A stretch of 34,580 nucleotides of DNA from Streptomyces populi. GTDB taxonomy: Bacteria; Actinomycetota; Actinomycetes; Streptomycetales; Streptomycetaceae. The notes under the pieces are model-generated. The model ran no database searches, was not told the DNA's origin, and saw only the letters and a program-made list of their open reading frames with translations. How positions within the stretch are numbered: the first letter of the stretch is position 1; the number at the start of each line of letters is the position of its first letter. Where the stretch lies: positions 1 to 34,580 of the forward strand of contig NZ_KZ626928.1 of the NCBI RefSeq assembly GCF_002911015.1, written 5' to 3'. Both the position numbers and the translations under genes were made by a program. Positions 23,405 to 31,113 of the stretch are shown in pieces.

Positions 23405-24259
23405 CTACGACCGCGCCAGCAACCGCTCCAGCACCACCGCGATCCCGTCCTCCTCGTTCGAGGACGTCACCTCGTCCGCGACCGCCTTGAGAGCGTCGTG
23501 GGCGTTGGCCATGGCCACGCCGTGGGCCGCCCACGCGAACATCGGGAGGTCGTTCGGCATGTCGCCGAAGGCGATGGTGTCGGCGGCCCTGAGGCCCAGG
23601 CGCCGGGCCGCCAGGGACAGCCCCGTCGCCTTGGTCAGGCCGAGCGGGAGCAGTTCGACGATCCCCGGACCCGCCATCGTGACGCCGACGAGTCCGCCCG
23701 CGACCTCCACGGCCACGGCCGCGAGCTCGTCGTCGGAGAGCGTCGGGTGCTGGACGTACAGCTTGTTCAGAGGGGCCGACCAGAGGTCCGCCGCGTCCCT
23801 GAGCGGGGCGACCGGCAGCGCCCCCTCCAGCCTGCGGTAGCCGGGACCCACCAGTACCTCGCCGTCGAGCCCGTCGCGGCTCGCGGCCAGCAGCAGCGGT
23901 CCGACCTCCGCCTCGATCTTGGCGAGCGCGAGACCGGCCAGCTGCCGGTCCAGCGTCACCGAGGTGAGCAGCCGGTGCTCCCCCGCGTGGTAGACCTGCG
24001 CGCCCTGGCCGCAGACCGCCAGACCCTGGTAGCCGAGTTCGTCGAGGATGTGCCGCGTCCAGGGCACCGCGCGCCCGGTGACGACGATGTGGGCCGCGCC
24101 CGCCTCGGTCACCGCGGCGAGCGCGTCGCGCGTGCGCGACGAGACCGTCTCGTCGGGCCGCAGCAGCGTCCCGTCGAGATCGGTCGCGACGAGCTTGTAC
24201 GGGAACGCCCCGGGCTCCGCGGTCTCCGAGGCTCCCGTCGAACCGGTGGTGCTGGTCAC
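23405..24259 (-). CDS. Cof-type HAD-IIB phosphatase, coupled to serS
   Basis: HAD phosphatase of 284 aa. ATDLDGTLL (Asp27 nucleophile, Asp29 acid), VTGRAVPW, and IAFGDMPNDLPMF near the C-terminus carry the catalytic residues, with a IIB cap between. It is a paralog of the gene at 12197-13066. Start: GTG at 24259 overlaps the TGA of serS (GTGA), so translation is probably coupled to seryl-tRNA synthetase. A phosphoserine-type role is tempting from context, but PSP enzymes belong to a different HAD subfamily; the Cof type usually acts on sugar or nucleotide phosphates. Substrate unknown. Confidence 0.88.
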   Translation of the reverse strand: MTSTTGSTGASETAEPGAFPYKLVATDLDGTLLRPDETVSSRTRDALAAVTEAGAAHIVVTGRAVPWTRHILDELGYQGLAVCGQGAQVYHAGEHRLLTSVTLDRQLAGLALAKIEAEVGPLLLAASRDGLDGEVLVGPGYRRLEGALPVAPLRDAADLWSAPLNKLYVQHPTLSDDELAAVAVEVAGGLVGVTMAGPGIVELLPLGLTKATGLSLAARRLGLRAADTIAFGDMPNDLPMFAWAAHGVAMANAHDALKAVADEVTSSNEEDGIAVVLERLLARS

Positions 24260-25533
24260 TTGGAGATCGGCTCCAGAACCTCACGGCCGCCCAGGTAGGG
24301 ACGCAGCAGCTCGGGAACCCGGACCGAGCCGTCGGCGAGCTGGTGGTTCTCCAGGATCGCGACGATGGTGCGGGGGACGGCGCACAGCGTGCCGTTCAGG
24401 GTGGCGAGCGGCTGGACCTTCTTGCCGTCGCGCATGCGGACGGAGAGGCGGCGGGCCTGGAAGCCGTCGCAGTTGGAGGCCGAGGTGAGCTCGCGGTACT
24501 TGCCCTGGGTCGGGATCCACGCCTCGCAGTCGAACTTGCGGGAGGCCGAGGCCCCCAGGTCGCCGCTGGCCACGTCGATCACCTGGAAGGGCAGTTCGAG
24601 GCCGGACAGCCACTGCTTCTCCCACTCGAGGAGCCGCCGGTGCTCGTTCTCCGCGTCCTCCGGGGCGACGTACGAGAACATCTCGACCTTGTCGAACTGG
24701 TGCACGCGGAAGATGCCGCGGGTGTCCTTGCCGTAGGTGCCGGCCTCGCGGCGGAAGCACGGCGAGAAACCGGCGTAGCGCATCGGCAGCTTGTCCGCGT
24801 CGAGGATCTCGTCCATGTGGTACGCGGCGAGCGGGACCTCGGAGGTGCCGACCAGGTAGTAGTCGTCCTTCTCCAGGTGGTACACGTTCTCCGCGGCCTG
24901 GCCGAGGAAGCCGGTGCCCTCCATGGCGCGCGGACGGACCAGGGCAGGGGTCAGCATCGGCGTGAAGCCGGCCTCGGTGGCCTGCGCGATCGCCGCGTTG
25001 ACGAGGGCGAGCTCCAGGAGCGCGCCGACGCCGGTCAGGTAGTAGAAGCGCGAGCCGGACACCTTGGCGCCGCGCTCGACGTCGATGGCGCCGAGCGCCT
25101 CGCCGAGCTCCAGGTGGTCCTTGGGCTCGAAGCCCTCGGCGGCGAAGTCGCGGATGGTCCCGTGCGTCTCCAGGACGACGAAGTCCTCCTCGCCGCCGAC
25201 CGGGACGTCGGGGTGCACCAGGTTGCCGAGCTGGAGGAGGAGCCGCTTGGTCTCCTCGTCCGCCTCGTTCTGCTCGGCCTCGGCGGTCTTGACGTCGGTC
25301 TTGAGCTGCTCGGCCTTCTTCAGCAGCTCGGCGCGCTCGTCCGGGGTGGCCTTGGGGATCAGCTTGCCGAGCGACTTCTGCTCGGAACGCAGCTCGTCGA
25401 AGCGGACGCCGGACGACCTGCGCCGCTCGTCGGCGGAGAGGAGGGAGTCGACGAGCGCGACGTCCTCTCCACGGGCGCGCTGGGAGGCGCGAACACGGTC
25501 GGGGTCCTCACGGAGCAGGCGAAGGTCAATCAC
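24256..25533 (-). CDS. serS: seryl-tRNA synthetase
   Basis: Class II aminoacyl-tRNA synthetase of 425 aa that activates serine and charges all tRNA-Ser isoacceptors, including the one encoded nearby. The N-terminal long coiled-coil arm (about 25-110) grips the long variable arm of the tRNA. Motif 2 lies in FSPCFRREAGTYGKDTRGIF with VHQFDKVEMF after it. Motif 3 is in the stretch ending PRTIVAILENHQ. TSEVPLAAYH and ELTSASNCDGFQARRL are serine-site segments. Start: GTG at 25533, giving MIDLRLLREDPDRVR as in other SerRS. There is no clear SD; TAGCCT sits 6 nt upstream, so it is probably leaderless. It is cotranscribed with the HAD phosphatase. Confidence 0.97.
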   Translation of the reverse strand: MIDLRLLREDPDRVRASQRARGEDVALVDSLLSADERRRSSGVRFDELRSEQKSLGKLIPKATPDERAELLKKAEQLKTDVKTAEAEQNEADEETKRLLLQLGNLVHPDVPVGGEEDFVVLETHGTIRDFAAEGFEPKDHLELGEALGAIDVERGAKVSGSRFYYLTGVGALLELALVNAAIAQATEAGFTPMLTPALVRPRAMEGTGFLGQAAENVYHLEKDDYYLVGTSEVPLAAYHMDEILDADKLPMRYAGFSPCFRREAGTYGKDTRGIFRVHQFDKVEMFSYVAPEDAENEHRRLLEWEKQWLSGLELPFQVIDVASGDLGASASRKFDCEAWIPTQGKYRELTSASNCDGFQARRLSVRMRDGKKVQPLATLNGTLCAVPRTIVAILENHQLADGSVRVPELLRPYLGGREVLEPISK

Positions 25534-25539
25534 CCCTCA

Positions 25540-25545
25540 AGGCTA
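25540..25545 (-). promoter_or_regulatory. -10 box of serS (leaderless)
   Basis: TAGCCT lies exactly 6 nt before the GTG start. A TTGGCC 15 bp upstream could be the -35. Confidence 0.45.
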
Positions 25546-25738
25546 CCGGTGCGGGCTTCCGGCCAACGAACCGATATTCCGGAGCGTGAGGGCTGTCACG
25601 ATATGAGTGAAATGCCGGACCGAATCCCTTGATCGCGGAACGCCGTCAAGGAAAGAGGGCCTACTCCCCGAAACGGGGCAGACGGCACTTGATCGGTTGA
25701 CTGGATTTCCTTGTGGGGAGCGGGACTTGCGAACCGGG

Positions 25739-26099
25739 TTGTCCACAGGGGCGAGCTTCCTCGGTCAGTTATCCACAGGCTGTGTGGATGATCTGTGGAT
25801 GTCGGAATTGATCGTTCCGATCCATCTTCGACGGCCGAGGAATTCCCGGTTCAAACCGTCCGGACACCCACTTTCGGGTGTAAAAGATTCGCCCCATAGG
25901 GTTGATCAATGGAAAAGGGTAGACGAAGAGGGGCGCGCGGGGGTGTGGATGGACTTGGGTCGAGTAGCCGATTTGTCGATGATGTAGTGCTTCGTTGTCG
26001 ACTTGTCCCCAGGTCGAGAAGCGCTCCTGTGGATAACTCTGTGGACGAAGAAAATCGGCAGGTAGGACCGGGGGACAGCGCTCGGACGGATGTGGATCC
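25739..26099. promoter_or_regulatory. large DnaA-box cluster, titration-site candidate
   Basis: Eight TCCACA-core boxes in 361 bp. Forward: TTGTCCACA (25739-25747) and TTATCCACA (25769-25777). Reverse: TCATCCACA (25783-25791), ACATCCACA (25794-25802), CCATCCACA (25944-25952), TTATCCACA (26028-26036), TCGTCCACA (26040-26048) and GGATCCACA (26091-26099). Three are perfect consensus. A degenerate TTGTCCCCA is at 26003. The 571-bp gap between pheA and serS is relatively AT-rich for this genome and holds no convincing gene. The type and position recall the high-affinity cluster D78 described near oriC in S. coelicolor, which restrains initiation by binding DnaA. Confidence 0.85.
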
Positions 26100-26104
26100 G
26101 CCGG

Positions 26105-27040
26105 TCAGAACCGGCCGTCGGCGCAGCGCGCCAGCCAGTCCGACGCCGCGGAGAACTCGTCGTCCGACGTTCCGGGCCGCAGCGGCCCCACGTCCTCCGG
26201 GGCGACACCTGCCCGCGGGTAGGAACCGAGGAAACGCACCTGCGGACAGATCCGCTTGAGGCCCATCAGCGCCTCGCCCACCCGGCGGTCGGTGATGTGG
26301 CCCTCGGCATCCACGGAGAAGCAGTAGTTGCCGATGCCCCGGCCGGTGGGGCGGGATTCGATCCGCATCAGGTTGACGCCGCGCGCGGCGAACTCCTGGA
26401 GCAGCTCGAGCAGAGCTCCGGGGTGGTCGTCGCCGAGCCAGATGACCACGGACGTCTTGTCGGCGCCGGTCGGTGCGGCGGGCCGGGCCGGGCGGCCGAC
26501 CAGCACGAAGCGGGTCTCGGCGTTCGCCGCGTCGTGGATCTCGGTGACCAGCGGTTCGAGGCCGTACGTCGCCGCGGCGAACTCGCCCGCGAAGGCCGCG
26601 TCGTAACGGCCCTCCTGCACCAGCCGGGCGCCGTCCGCGTTCGACGCCGCCGACTCCCACACGGCGTCCGGCAGGTGCGCGGCCAGCCAGTTGCGCACCT
26701 GGGGCTGGGCGACCGGGTGCCCGGTGACCGTCTTGACGTCCTTCAGCGCCGTGCCGGGCCTGACCAGCAGCGCGAAGGCGATCGGCAGCACGACCTCGCG
26801 GTAGATCATCAGCGGGTCGCCCTTGGCCAGCTCGTCGAGGGTGGCGGTGACACCGCCCTCGACGGAGTTCTCGATCGGGACGAGCGCGCCCGCGGCCTGG
26901 CCGCCGCGTACCGCGTCGAGCGCGGCCGGGACGGACACCATGGGGACCAGTTCCCGCGTCGCGGCCTCGGGAAGCGTGCGGAGGGCGGCCTCGGTGAACG
27001 TACCCTCGGGGCCGAGATAGGTGTAGCGCGTCGCCGACAT
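26105..27040 (-). CDS. pheA: prephenate dehydratase
   Basis: Converts prephenate to phenylpyruvate, the committed step of phenylalanine synthesis (311 aa). The catalytic PDT domain (about 5-185) has YLGPEGTF, LVPIENSVEGGV, VTGHPVAQPQ and ETRFVLVGR with the Thr-Arg-Phe active-site motif. The C-terminal ACT domain (about 200-275) has IWLGDDHPGALLELL and the phenylalanine-binding ESRPTG, so feedback inhibition is expected. There is no chorismate mutase domain, as is usual in actinobacteria. Start: ATG at 27040, 6 nt after a TAGGGT box and without an SD, probably leaderless. It ends 5 bp from the DnaA-box cluster. Confidence 0.96.
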   Translation of the reverse strand: MSATRYTYLGPEGTFTEAALRTLPEAATRELVPMVSVPAALDAVRGGQAAGALVPIENSVEGGVTATLDELAKGDPLMIYREVVLPIAFALLVRPGTALKDVKTVTGHPVAQPQVRNWLAAHLPDAVWESAASNADGARLVQEGRYDAAFAGEFAAATYGLEPLVTEIHDAANAETRFVLVGRPARPAAPTGADKTSVVIWLGDDHPGALLELLQEFAARGVNLMRIESRPTGRGIGNYCFSVDAEGHITDRRVGEALMGLKRICPQVRFLGSYPRAGVAPEDVGPLRPGTSDDEFSAASDWLARCADGRF

Positions 27041-27046
27041 ACCGTC

Positions 27047-27052
27047 ACCCTA
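27047..27052 (-). promoter_or_regulatory. -10 box of pheA (leaderless)
   Basis: TAGGGT lies exactly 6 nt before the ATG at 27040; no Shine-Dalgarno sequence. Confidence 0.45.
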
Positions 27053-27102
27053 ATAGGCCTCGCCCGACGCGTCCGACACCCGCGGATCCCCGGAACGGGT
27101 CC

Positions 27103-27202
27103 GGTACGGAGTCCGGTACCGCGGTACGGAAGGCGGTACGGAGCGTCGCGCCGAGTCCGCGCGGAGCCCGGTACCGGGCCGGCACGGGGTCGGGGCCGGT
27201 AC
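27103..27202. repeat. six GGTAC-centred repeats upstream of pheA
   Basis: GGTAC occurs at 27103, 27115, 27123, 27135, 27170 and 27198, mostly as CGGTACGG or CGGTACCG, including the palindrome CCCGGTACCGGG (27167-27178). They fill the gap between the dtpA stop and the pheA promoter. They could be a regulator array or simple GC-rich repeat growth. Confidence 0.4.
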
Positions 27203-27249
27203 GGGCCCGGCGCCGGACCACCGTGCGGAGCCTCCCGGAGGAGGGCCGG

Positions 27250-28581
27250 TCACCCCTCCAGCAACCGCTGCCCCACGTACTCCCCCTCGGCGGCGCCGCC
27301 CGGCACCGCGAAGAGCCCGCTCGACTCGTGGCGGATGTACGTCGAGAGCGCGTCGCCGCGGTCGAGTTTGCGCTGGACGGGGACGAAACCGCGCACCGGA
27401 TCGGCCTGCCAGCACACGAAGAGCAGACCGGCGTCGGGCGCGCCGTCGGCGCCGATGCCGTCGTGGAAGGAGAACGGGCGGCGCAGCATGGCGGCGCCGC
27501 CGTTCTGGTCGGGCCGGGTGATGCGGGCGTGCGCGTTGACGGGCACGATCAGGTTGCCGTCGGCGTCGGTCTTGTCCAGGTCCATCGCGGTGGTCTCGGT
27601 GCCGCCGCTGAGCGGCGCCCCGTCGGACTTCTTCCGCCCGATGACGTCCTCCTGGGCCTTGCCCGAGAGCTTCTCCCAGTCGTCGAGGAGCATGCGGATA
27701 CGGCGTACGACGGCGTACGACCCGTTCGCCATCCAGTCAGGGGTGCCGGAGGCGGGGACGAAGATCCGTCCGTCGAAGTCGGGCTCGGACGGCTTCGGAT
27801 TGCGGGTGCCGTCGATCTGGCCCATCAGGTTGCGGGCGGTCATCGGCTCGGCGGTGGCCCCCGGCGAGCGGTTGAAGCCGTTCATCTGCCAGCGCACCCG
27901 CGCGGCGGAACCGGCGTCCTTCTGGATCGCGCGCAGGGCGTGGAAGGCGACGAGGGCGTCGTTCGCTCCGATCTGCACCCACAGATCGCCGTCGCTGCGC
28001 GCCTTGTCGAGACGGTCGGAGGAGAAGTCGGGCAGCGGGTCCAGGGCGACGGGGCGCTGCTTCTCCAGGCCCGTGCGCGAGAAGAAGCTGTGACCGAAGC
28101 CGAAGGTGACGGTGAGGGAGGACGGGCCGGCGTCCCGCGCGACATCCGTGTCCTCGTGGGCCGCGGTCTCGCCCGCCATCAGCCGCCGGGCGGTCACCGA
28201 CCAGCGGCGCAGCAGGGCGGCGGCCTCCCTGCGGCCCGAGCCCGCCGTGAGGTCGAAGGCGACGAGGTGGCCGCACGCCTGGAGGGCGGTGGTGATGCCC
28301 GGCTGATGTTTCCCGTGAAACATCGCGGTGTCCGCGCCGACGGAGGTCAGCGGGACGGTCCTCACGGGGGCGGGGGCCGCCGCGTATCCCACGGCGGCGC
28401 CCGCCGCTCCGAGGGCGAGTCCGGTGGCCCCGGCGGTGCCGAGCAGCCGCCGCCGTGACATGACCCCCGCCAGGGAGTCGCCCGACGGCGGGGTGCCGGG
28501 GGACGCCTCGGGGGACGGGGCCTTCCGGGCGGAGGAGGCGGAGGAGGGGGCGGAGGTCCCGGGGGTGGACTGGTCAGCCAT
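27250..28581 (-). CDS. dtpA: Tat-exported dye-decolorizing haem peroxidase (DtpA/EfeB type)
   Basis: Secreted DyP peroxidase of 443 aa. SRRRLLG (42-48) followed by a hydrophobic run gives a Tat signal after an unusually long 40-residue N-terminal region rich in Ser/Pro/Ala. The fold signatures are GQIDGT (254-259, distal Asp257 with Arg nearby), the likely proximal haem histidine His351 in VNAHARITR, and MLRRPFSF. By synteny it corresponds to S. lividans DtpA, which helps mature the copper oxidase GlxA, rather than to an EfeUOB iron-uptake peroxidase, since no efeU or efeO is present. Start: ATG at 28581, 8 bp after the copCD stop, with no SD of its own. A near-parS sequence lies in codons 88-92. 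Confidence 0.92.
   Translation of the reverse strand: MADQSTPGTSAPSSASSARKAPSPEASPGTPPSGDSLAGVMSRRRLLGTAGATGLALGAAGAAVGYAAAPAPVRTVPLTSVGADTAMFHGKHQPGITTALQACGHLVAFDLTAGSGRREAAALLRRWSVTARRLMAGETAAHEDTDVARDAGPSSLTVTFGFGHSFFSRTGLEKQRPVALDPLPDFSSDRLDKARSDGDLWVQIGANDALVAFHALRAIQKDAGSAARVRWQMNGFNRSPGATAEPMTARNLMGQIDGTRNPKPSEPDFDGRIFVPASGTPDWMANGSYAVVRRIRMLLDDWEKLSGKAQEDVIGRKKSDGAPLSGGTETTAMDLDKTDADGNLIVPVNAHARITRPDQNGGAAMLRRPFSFHDGIGADGAPDAGLLFVCWQADPVRGFVPVQRKLDRGDALSTYIRHESSGLFAVPGGAAEGEYVGQRLLEG
28308..28321. promoter_or_regulatory. near-parS sequence inside dtpA
   Basis: GTTTCCCGTGAAAC differs from the parS core at one base. It encodes Met-Phe-His-Gly-Lys of DtpA, and the flanks extend the dyad (ATG...CAT). 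It may be a weak ParB site or chance. Confidence 0.4.
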
Positions 28582-28589
28582 GGTCAGGT

Positions 28590-30614
28590 TCAGCCGATCT
28601 GCGCGTTCTTGTTCACGGTGGCCTGGTCGATGTCGGAGGTGCGCACGGTCACCGCGATCTTCCAGTCGCCCGCCAGGGGGATCTGCACTCCGCTCGCGGC
28701 CCAGTGTCCGGTGGCGACCCGGTCGGGGGTCACGGGCAGCGGGCCGATGTTCTTCGCGGTGAGGGTGAAGGCGACCTTCACCTCGGGGACGTCGAAGGCC
28801 TTGCCGTTCGGCCGGAGCACGAACACGTGCATCTGGTTGCCGCCGACGCGGGCCGGGTCGAGGGTGATCTCCACCGTGCCCTTGCCGTCCTCACCGCCCG
28901 TGTCGAACGGCATCTTCAGGGACAGCGGTCCGGAGCGCCGCTCGGCGGACGCGGTGGCCTGCCGGGCCGCCTCCGCGGTGCGTCCCGGCTCGGTGGCCGT
29001 CAGCGCGGTCGTGACCGCGAGCAGGACGACCGCGACCCCGGCCTCGGCGAGCACCGAGCGCCTGAGGCCCGAGCGGTGCGGGTCGGCGTCGCGGACCCGC
29101 TTGTCACGCGTGGAGTCCAGGGCGGCCTGCTGCCGGGCGAGCTGGGCGGCGCGCCGGGAGCCGGCGGGGACGGTGGCGGGGGTCCTCGCCTCGGAGCGCT
29201 GCTGCACGACGACGGCGGAGGCCTCGGGGGCGGTCGTCTCGGTCAGTCGGCCCGTCCAGCGCCGCGAGATCCAGGCGATGCCCACGAGAACGGCCACCAG
29301 GCCGATCTTGACGAGCAGCAGCCGTCCGTACGACGTGCCGGTGAGTGCCGACCAGGAGCCGAGCTGCCGCCACGACTGGTAGATCCCGGTCGAGACCAGC
29401 ACGAGGACGGACCCGAACGCGAGGCGGGAGAACCGGCGTACGGCGCTCGCCTCGATCGGGGTGTCCGCCGGGGCCCGGAACAGGGCCACCACCAGCGTCG
29501 ACAGACCGCCGAGCCAGACGGCGACGGCCAGCAGGTGCAGGACGTCGACGGGCATCGCGACGCCCGGCTGGAGCCCGGTCGAGGCGTGCTCGGCCATGGC
29601 CCAGGTGGCGGCGAGGCCGGCCGCGACGACCGCGCCGCCGACGGCGAGTCCGAAGGTGAGGTCGTTCTTCTCCGCGGCGAGGTGACCGGCCTCGGTGCCC
29701 GGGTCCTCGGCGGTCCGGTCCTCGGTGTCCGGGTCCTCGGCGGTCCGGTCCTCGGCGTCCTCGGAGCCGGTGCCGGCTCCCTCGGCCGTCCCGCCGTCAC
29801 CGGTGTCCGCGCCGGCCGCCCGTTCGTCCTCGTCGCGTCTGGCGTACGCGCCGAAGAGCACCGCGATGAACAGCGCCGCCGCGGCGAGCAGCAGCAGCCT
29901 CGACATCAGTGCCGCGCCCGACTTGGTCTGTAGCACCTGACCGAGCAGGGTCAGGTCGAAGATGTCACCGACCTTGCCGGATCCCACGTACGAGCCGCGC
30001 AGGAGCAGCAGGGCGAGGGTGGAGGCGGTCAGGGTGAGCCAGCCGCCGACCACGAGCCGTTGTACGGGCCGGATGCCCGAGCCCCGCTGCCAGCAGGCGA
30101 GTACGAAGGCGGCGCCGCCGACGAGCAGGATGAATCCCGCGTAGGAGAAATAGCGCGCGGTTCCGTAGAGGAAGCCGACCACGCCGCCGCCCGCCGCCTG
30201 TCCGGACAGCACGACGGAAGTCCCCGAGGGGGCGCCGACGGAGAAGGTGAAGGCACCCGAGACGGGGTGGCTGTCCGCCGACACCACCTGGTAGGTGACG
30301 GTGTACGTGCCGTCGGGCAGCCCCGGGCGCAGCTTCAGGCCGTAGGTGTCGCCGCCCAGGTCGCTCGCGGCGCCGGCGTCGACCCGCTGTCCCTTGGGGT
30401 CCAGCACCTGGAGCGAGTTCCCGTTCAGCGAGACCTGCTCGGAGAAGGTGAGCGAGACCTGGGCGGGTGCCTCGTCGACCACCGATCCCTGCGTCGGGTT
30501 GCTCCCGGTCAGCGCGGCGTGCGCGGAGGCGGGCGCGGCGCCCGCCAGGAGCGCTCCGAAGACGGTGAGCAGCAGCAGGAGGGTCCTGAAGCGGGGGGCG
30601 ATGGTCGATGTCAC
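28590..30614 (-). CDS. CopC-CopD fusion copper protein
   Basis: Membrane protein of 674 aa. A signal peptide (about 1-31) is followed by a CopC domain whose mature N-terminus would be His32 (HAALTGSNP), the expected copper ligand, with MHxx-like ligands replaced by a His-rich SADSHPVSG segment. A CopD-type multi-helix region (about 150-480) follows, interrupted near 258-318 by an acidic loop with a perfect-looking 10-residue duplication. The C-terminal about 110 residues are a YtkA-like beta domain. It probably binds and moves copper across the membrane. Start: GTG at 30614, 7 nt after GGGAGG. The gene order ecuC, copCD, dtpA with gaps of 13 and 8 bp shows an operon. It corresponds to SLI4212 in S. 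lividans, from memory. Confidence 0.88.
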   Translation of the reverse strand: MTSTIAPRFRTLLLLLTVFGALLAGAAPASAHAALTGSNPTQGSVVDEAPAQVSLTFSEQVSLNGNSLQVLDPKGQRVDAGAASDLGGDTYGLKLRPGLPDGTYTVTYQVVSADSHPVSGAFTFSVGAPSGTSVVLSGQAAGGGVVGFLYGTARYFSYAGFILLVGGAAFVLACWQRGSGIRPVQRLVVGGWLTLTASTLALLLLRGSYVGSGKVGDIFDLTLLGQVLQTKSGAALMSRLLLLAAAALFIAVLFGAYARRDEDERAAGADTGDGGTAEGAGTGSEDAEDRTAEDPDTEDRTAEDPGTEAGHLAAEKNDLTFGLAVGGAVVAAGLAATWAMAEHASTGLQPGVAMPVDVLHLLAVAVWLGGLSTLVVALFRAPADTPIEASAVRRFSRLAFGSVLVLVSTGIYQSWRQLGSWSALTGTSYGRLLLVKIGLVAVLVGIAWISRRWTGRLTETTAPEASAVVVQQRSEARTPATVPAGSRRAAQLARQQAALDSTRDKRVRDADPHRSGLRRSVLAEAGVAVVLLAVTTALTATEPGRTAEAARQATASAERRSGPLSLKMPFDTGGEDGKGTVEITLDPARVGGNQMHVFVLRPNGKAFDVPEVKVAFTLTAKNIGPLPVTPDRVATGHWAASGVQIPLAGDWKIAVTVRTSDIDQATVNKNAQIG
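29701..29760. repeat. 30-bp tandem duplication in the copCD acidic loop
   Basis: Two 30-bp units (29701-29730 and 29731-29760) differ by one base and encode a repeated Arg-Thr-Ala-Glu-Asp-Pro type decapeptide in the acidic loop of the CopCD protein. Confidence 0.75.
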
Positions 30615-30627
30615 GATGATGCCTCCC

Positions 30628-31113
30628 TCAGCGTCCGGTCTTCGGGTCGTAGGTCGCGGGCTTCACCGGCATGGAGATCCTGACCGTGCCGGACTTGGCG
30701 AAGTGCAGTTCCACGGACACCTTCTCGCCCTGTCCGGGCTTGTGGGTGAGCTTTCCGAACATGAGGTGGTTGCCGCCGCTGGCGAAGGCCAGGGTGCCCT
30801 CGGCGGGCACGGTGAACGACTTCTTCTCCTGCATCGCGCCGTCCACGGTCGCGTGCATCGTCACGTCGTCCGAGAGGTCGCTGGTGACCGAGGTGAGCGT
30901 GTCGGCGCCGCCGGAGTTGGTGACGGTGAAGAAGCCCGCCGCCATCGTGTCCATGCTCGGGGCGGGCATGTAGGCGCCGGTGACCTTGAGTTCGGGCGCG
31001 GCCGAGGACGACGGGGAGCCGTCCGAGCCGCAGGCCGTGAGGGTTCCCGCGGCGGCCAGGACGAGGGAGCAGGCGGTGAGGAGCCCCGTGTGCCGGCGCG
31101 GACGGCGGCTCAC
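30628..31113 (-). CDS. ecuC: PCuAC-type periplasmic copper chaperone lipoprotein
   Basis: 161-aa extracytoplasmic Cu(I) chaperone. Lipobox LTAC places Cys28 as the lipidated residue after a basic, hydrophobic leader. The H-M-H-M ligand set of PCuAC is present: His87, Met94, His116 and Met118 (GGNHLMFG). In S. lividans the homologue ECuC hands copper to Sco. Start: GTG at 31113, overlapping the sco TGA by 4 bases (GTGA), so both are co-translated. A longer reading into sco is a shadow. It lies 13 bp upstream of copCD. Confidence 0.92.
   Translation of the reverse strand: MSRRPRRHTGLLTACSLVLAAAGTLTACGSDGSPSSSAAPELKVTGAYMPAPSMDTMAAGFFTVTNSGGADTLTSVTSDLSDDVTMHATVDGAMQEKKSFTVPAEGTLAFASGGNHLMFGKLTHKPGQGEKVSVELHFAKSGTVRISMPVKPATYDPKTGR

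Noticed and set aside
25607..25987. 126-aa plus-strand ORF in the DnaA-box region
   Set aside because: No SD, no codon bias of a Streptomyces gene, and it runs straight through five DnaA boxes.
26090..28093. 667-aa plus-strand ORF opposite pheA and dtpA
   Set aside because: Antisense shadow; both minus-strand genes have full catalytic motifs.
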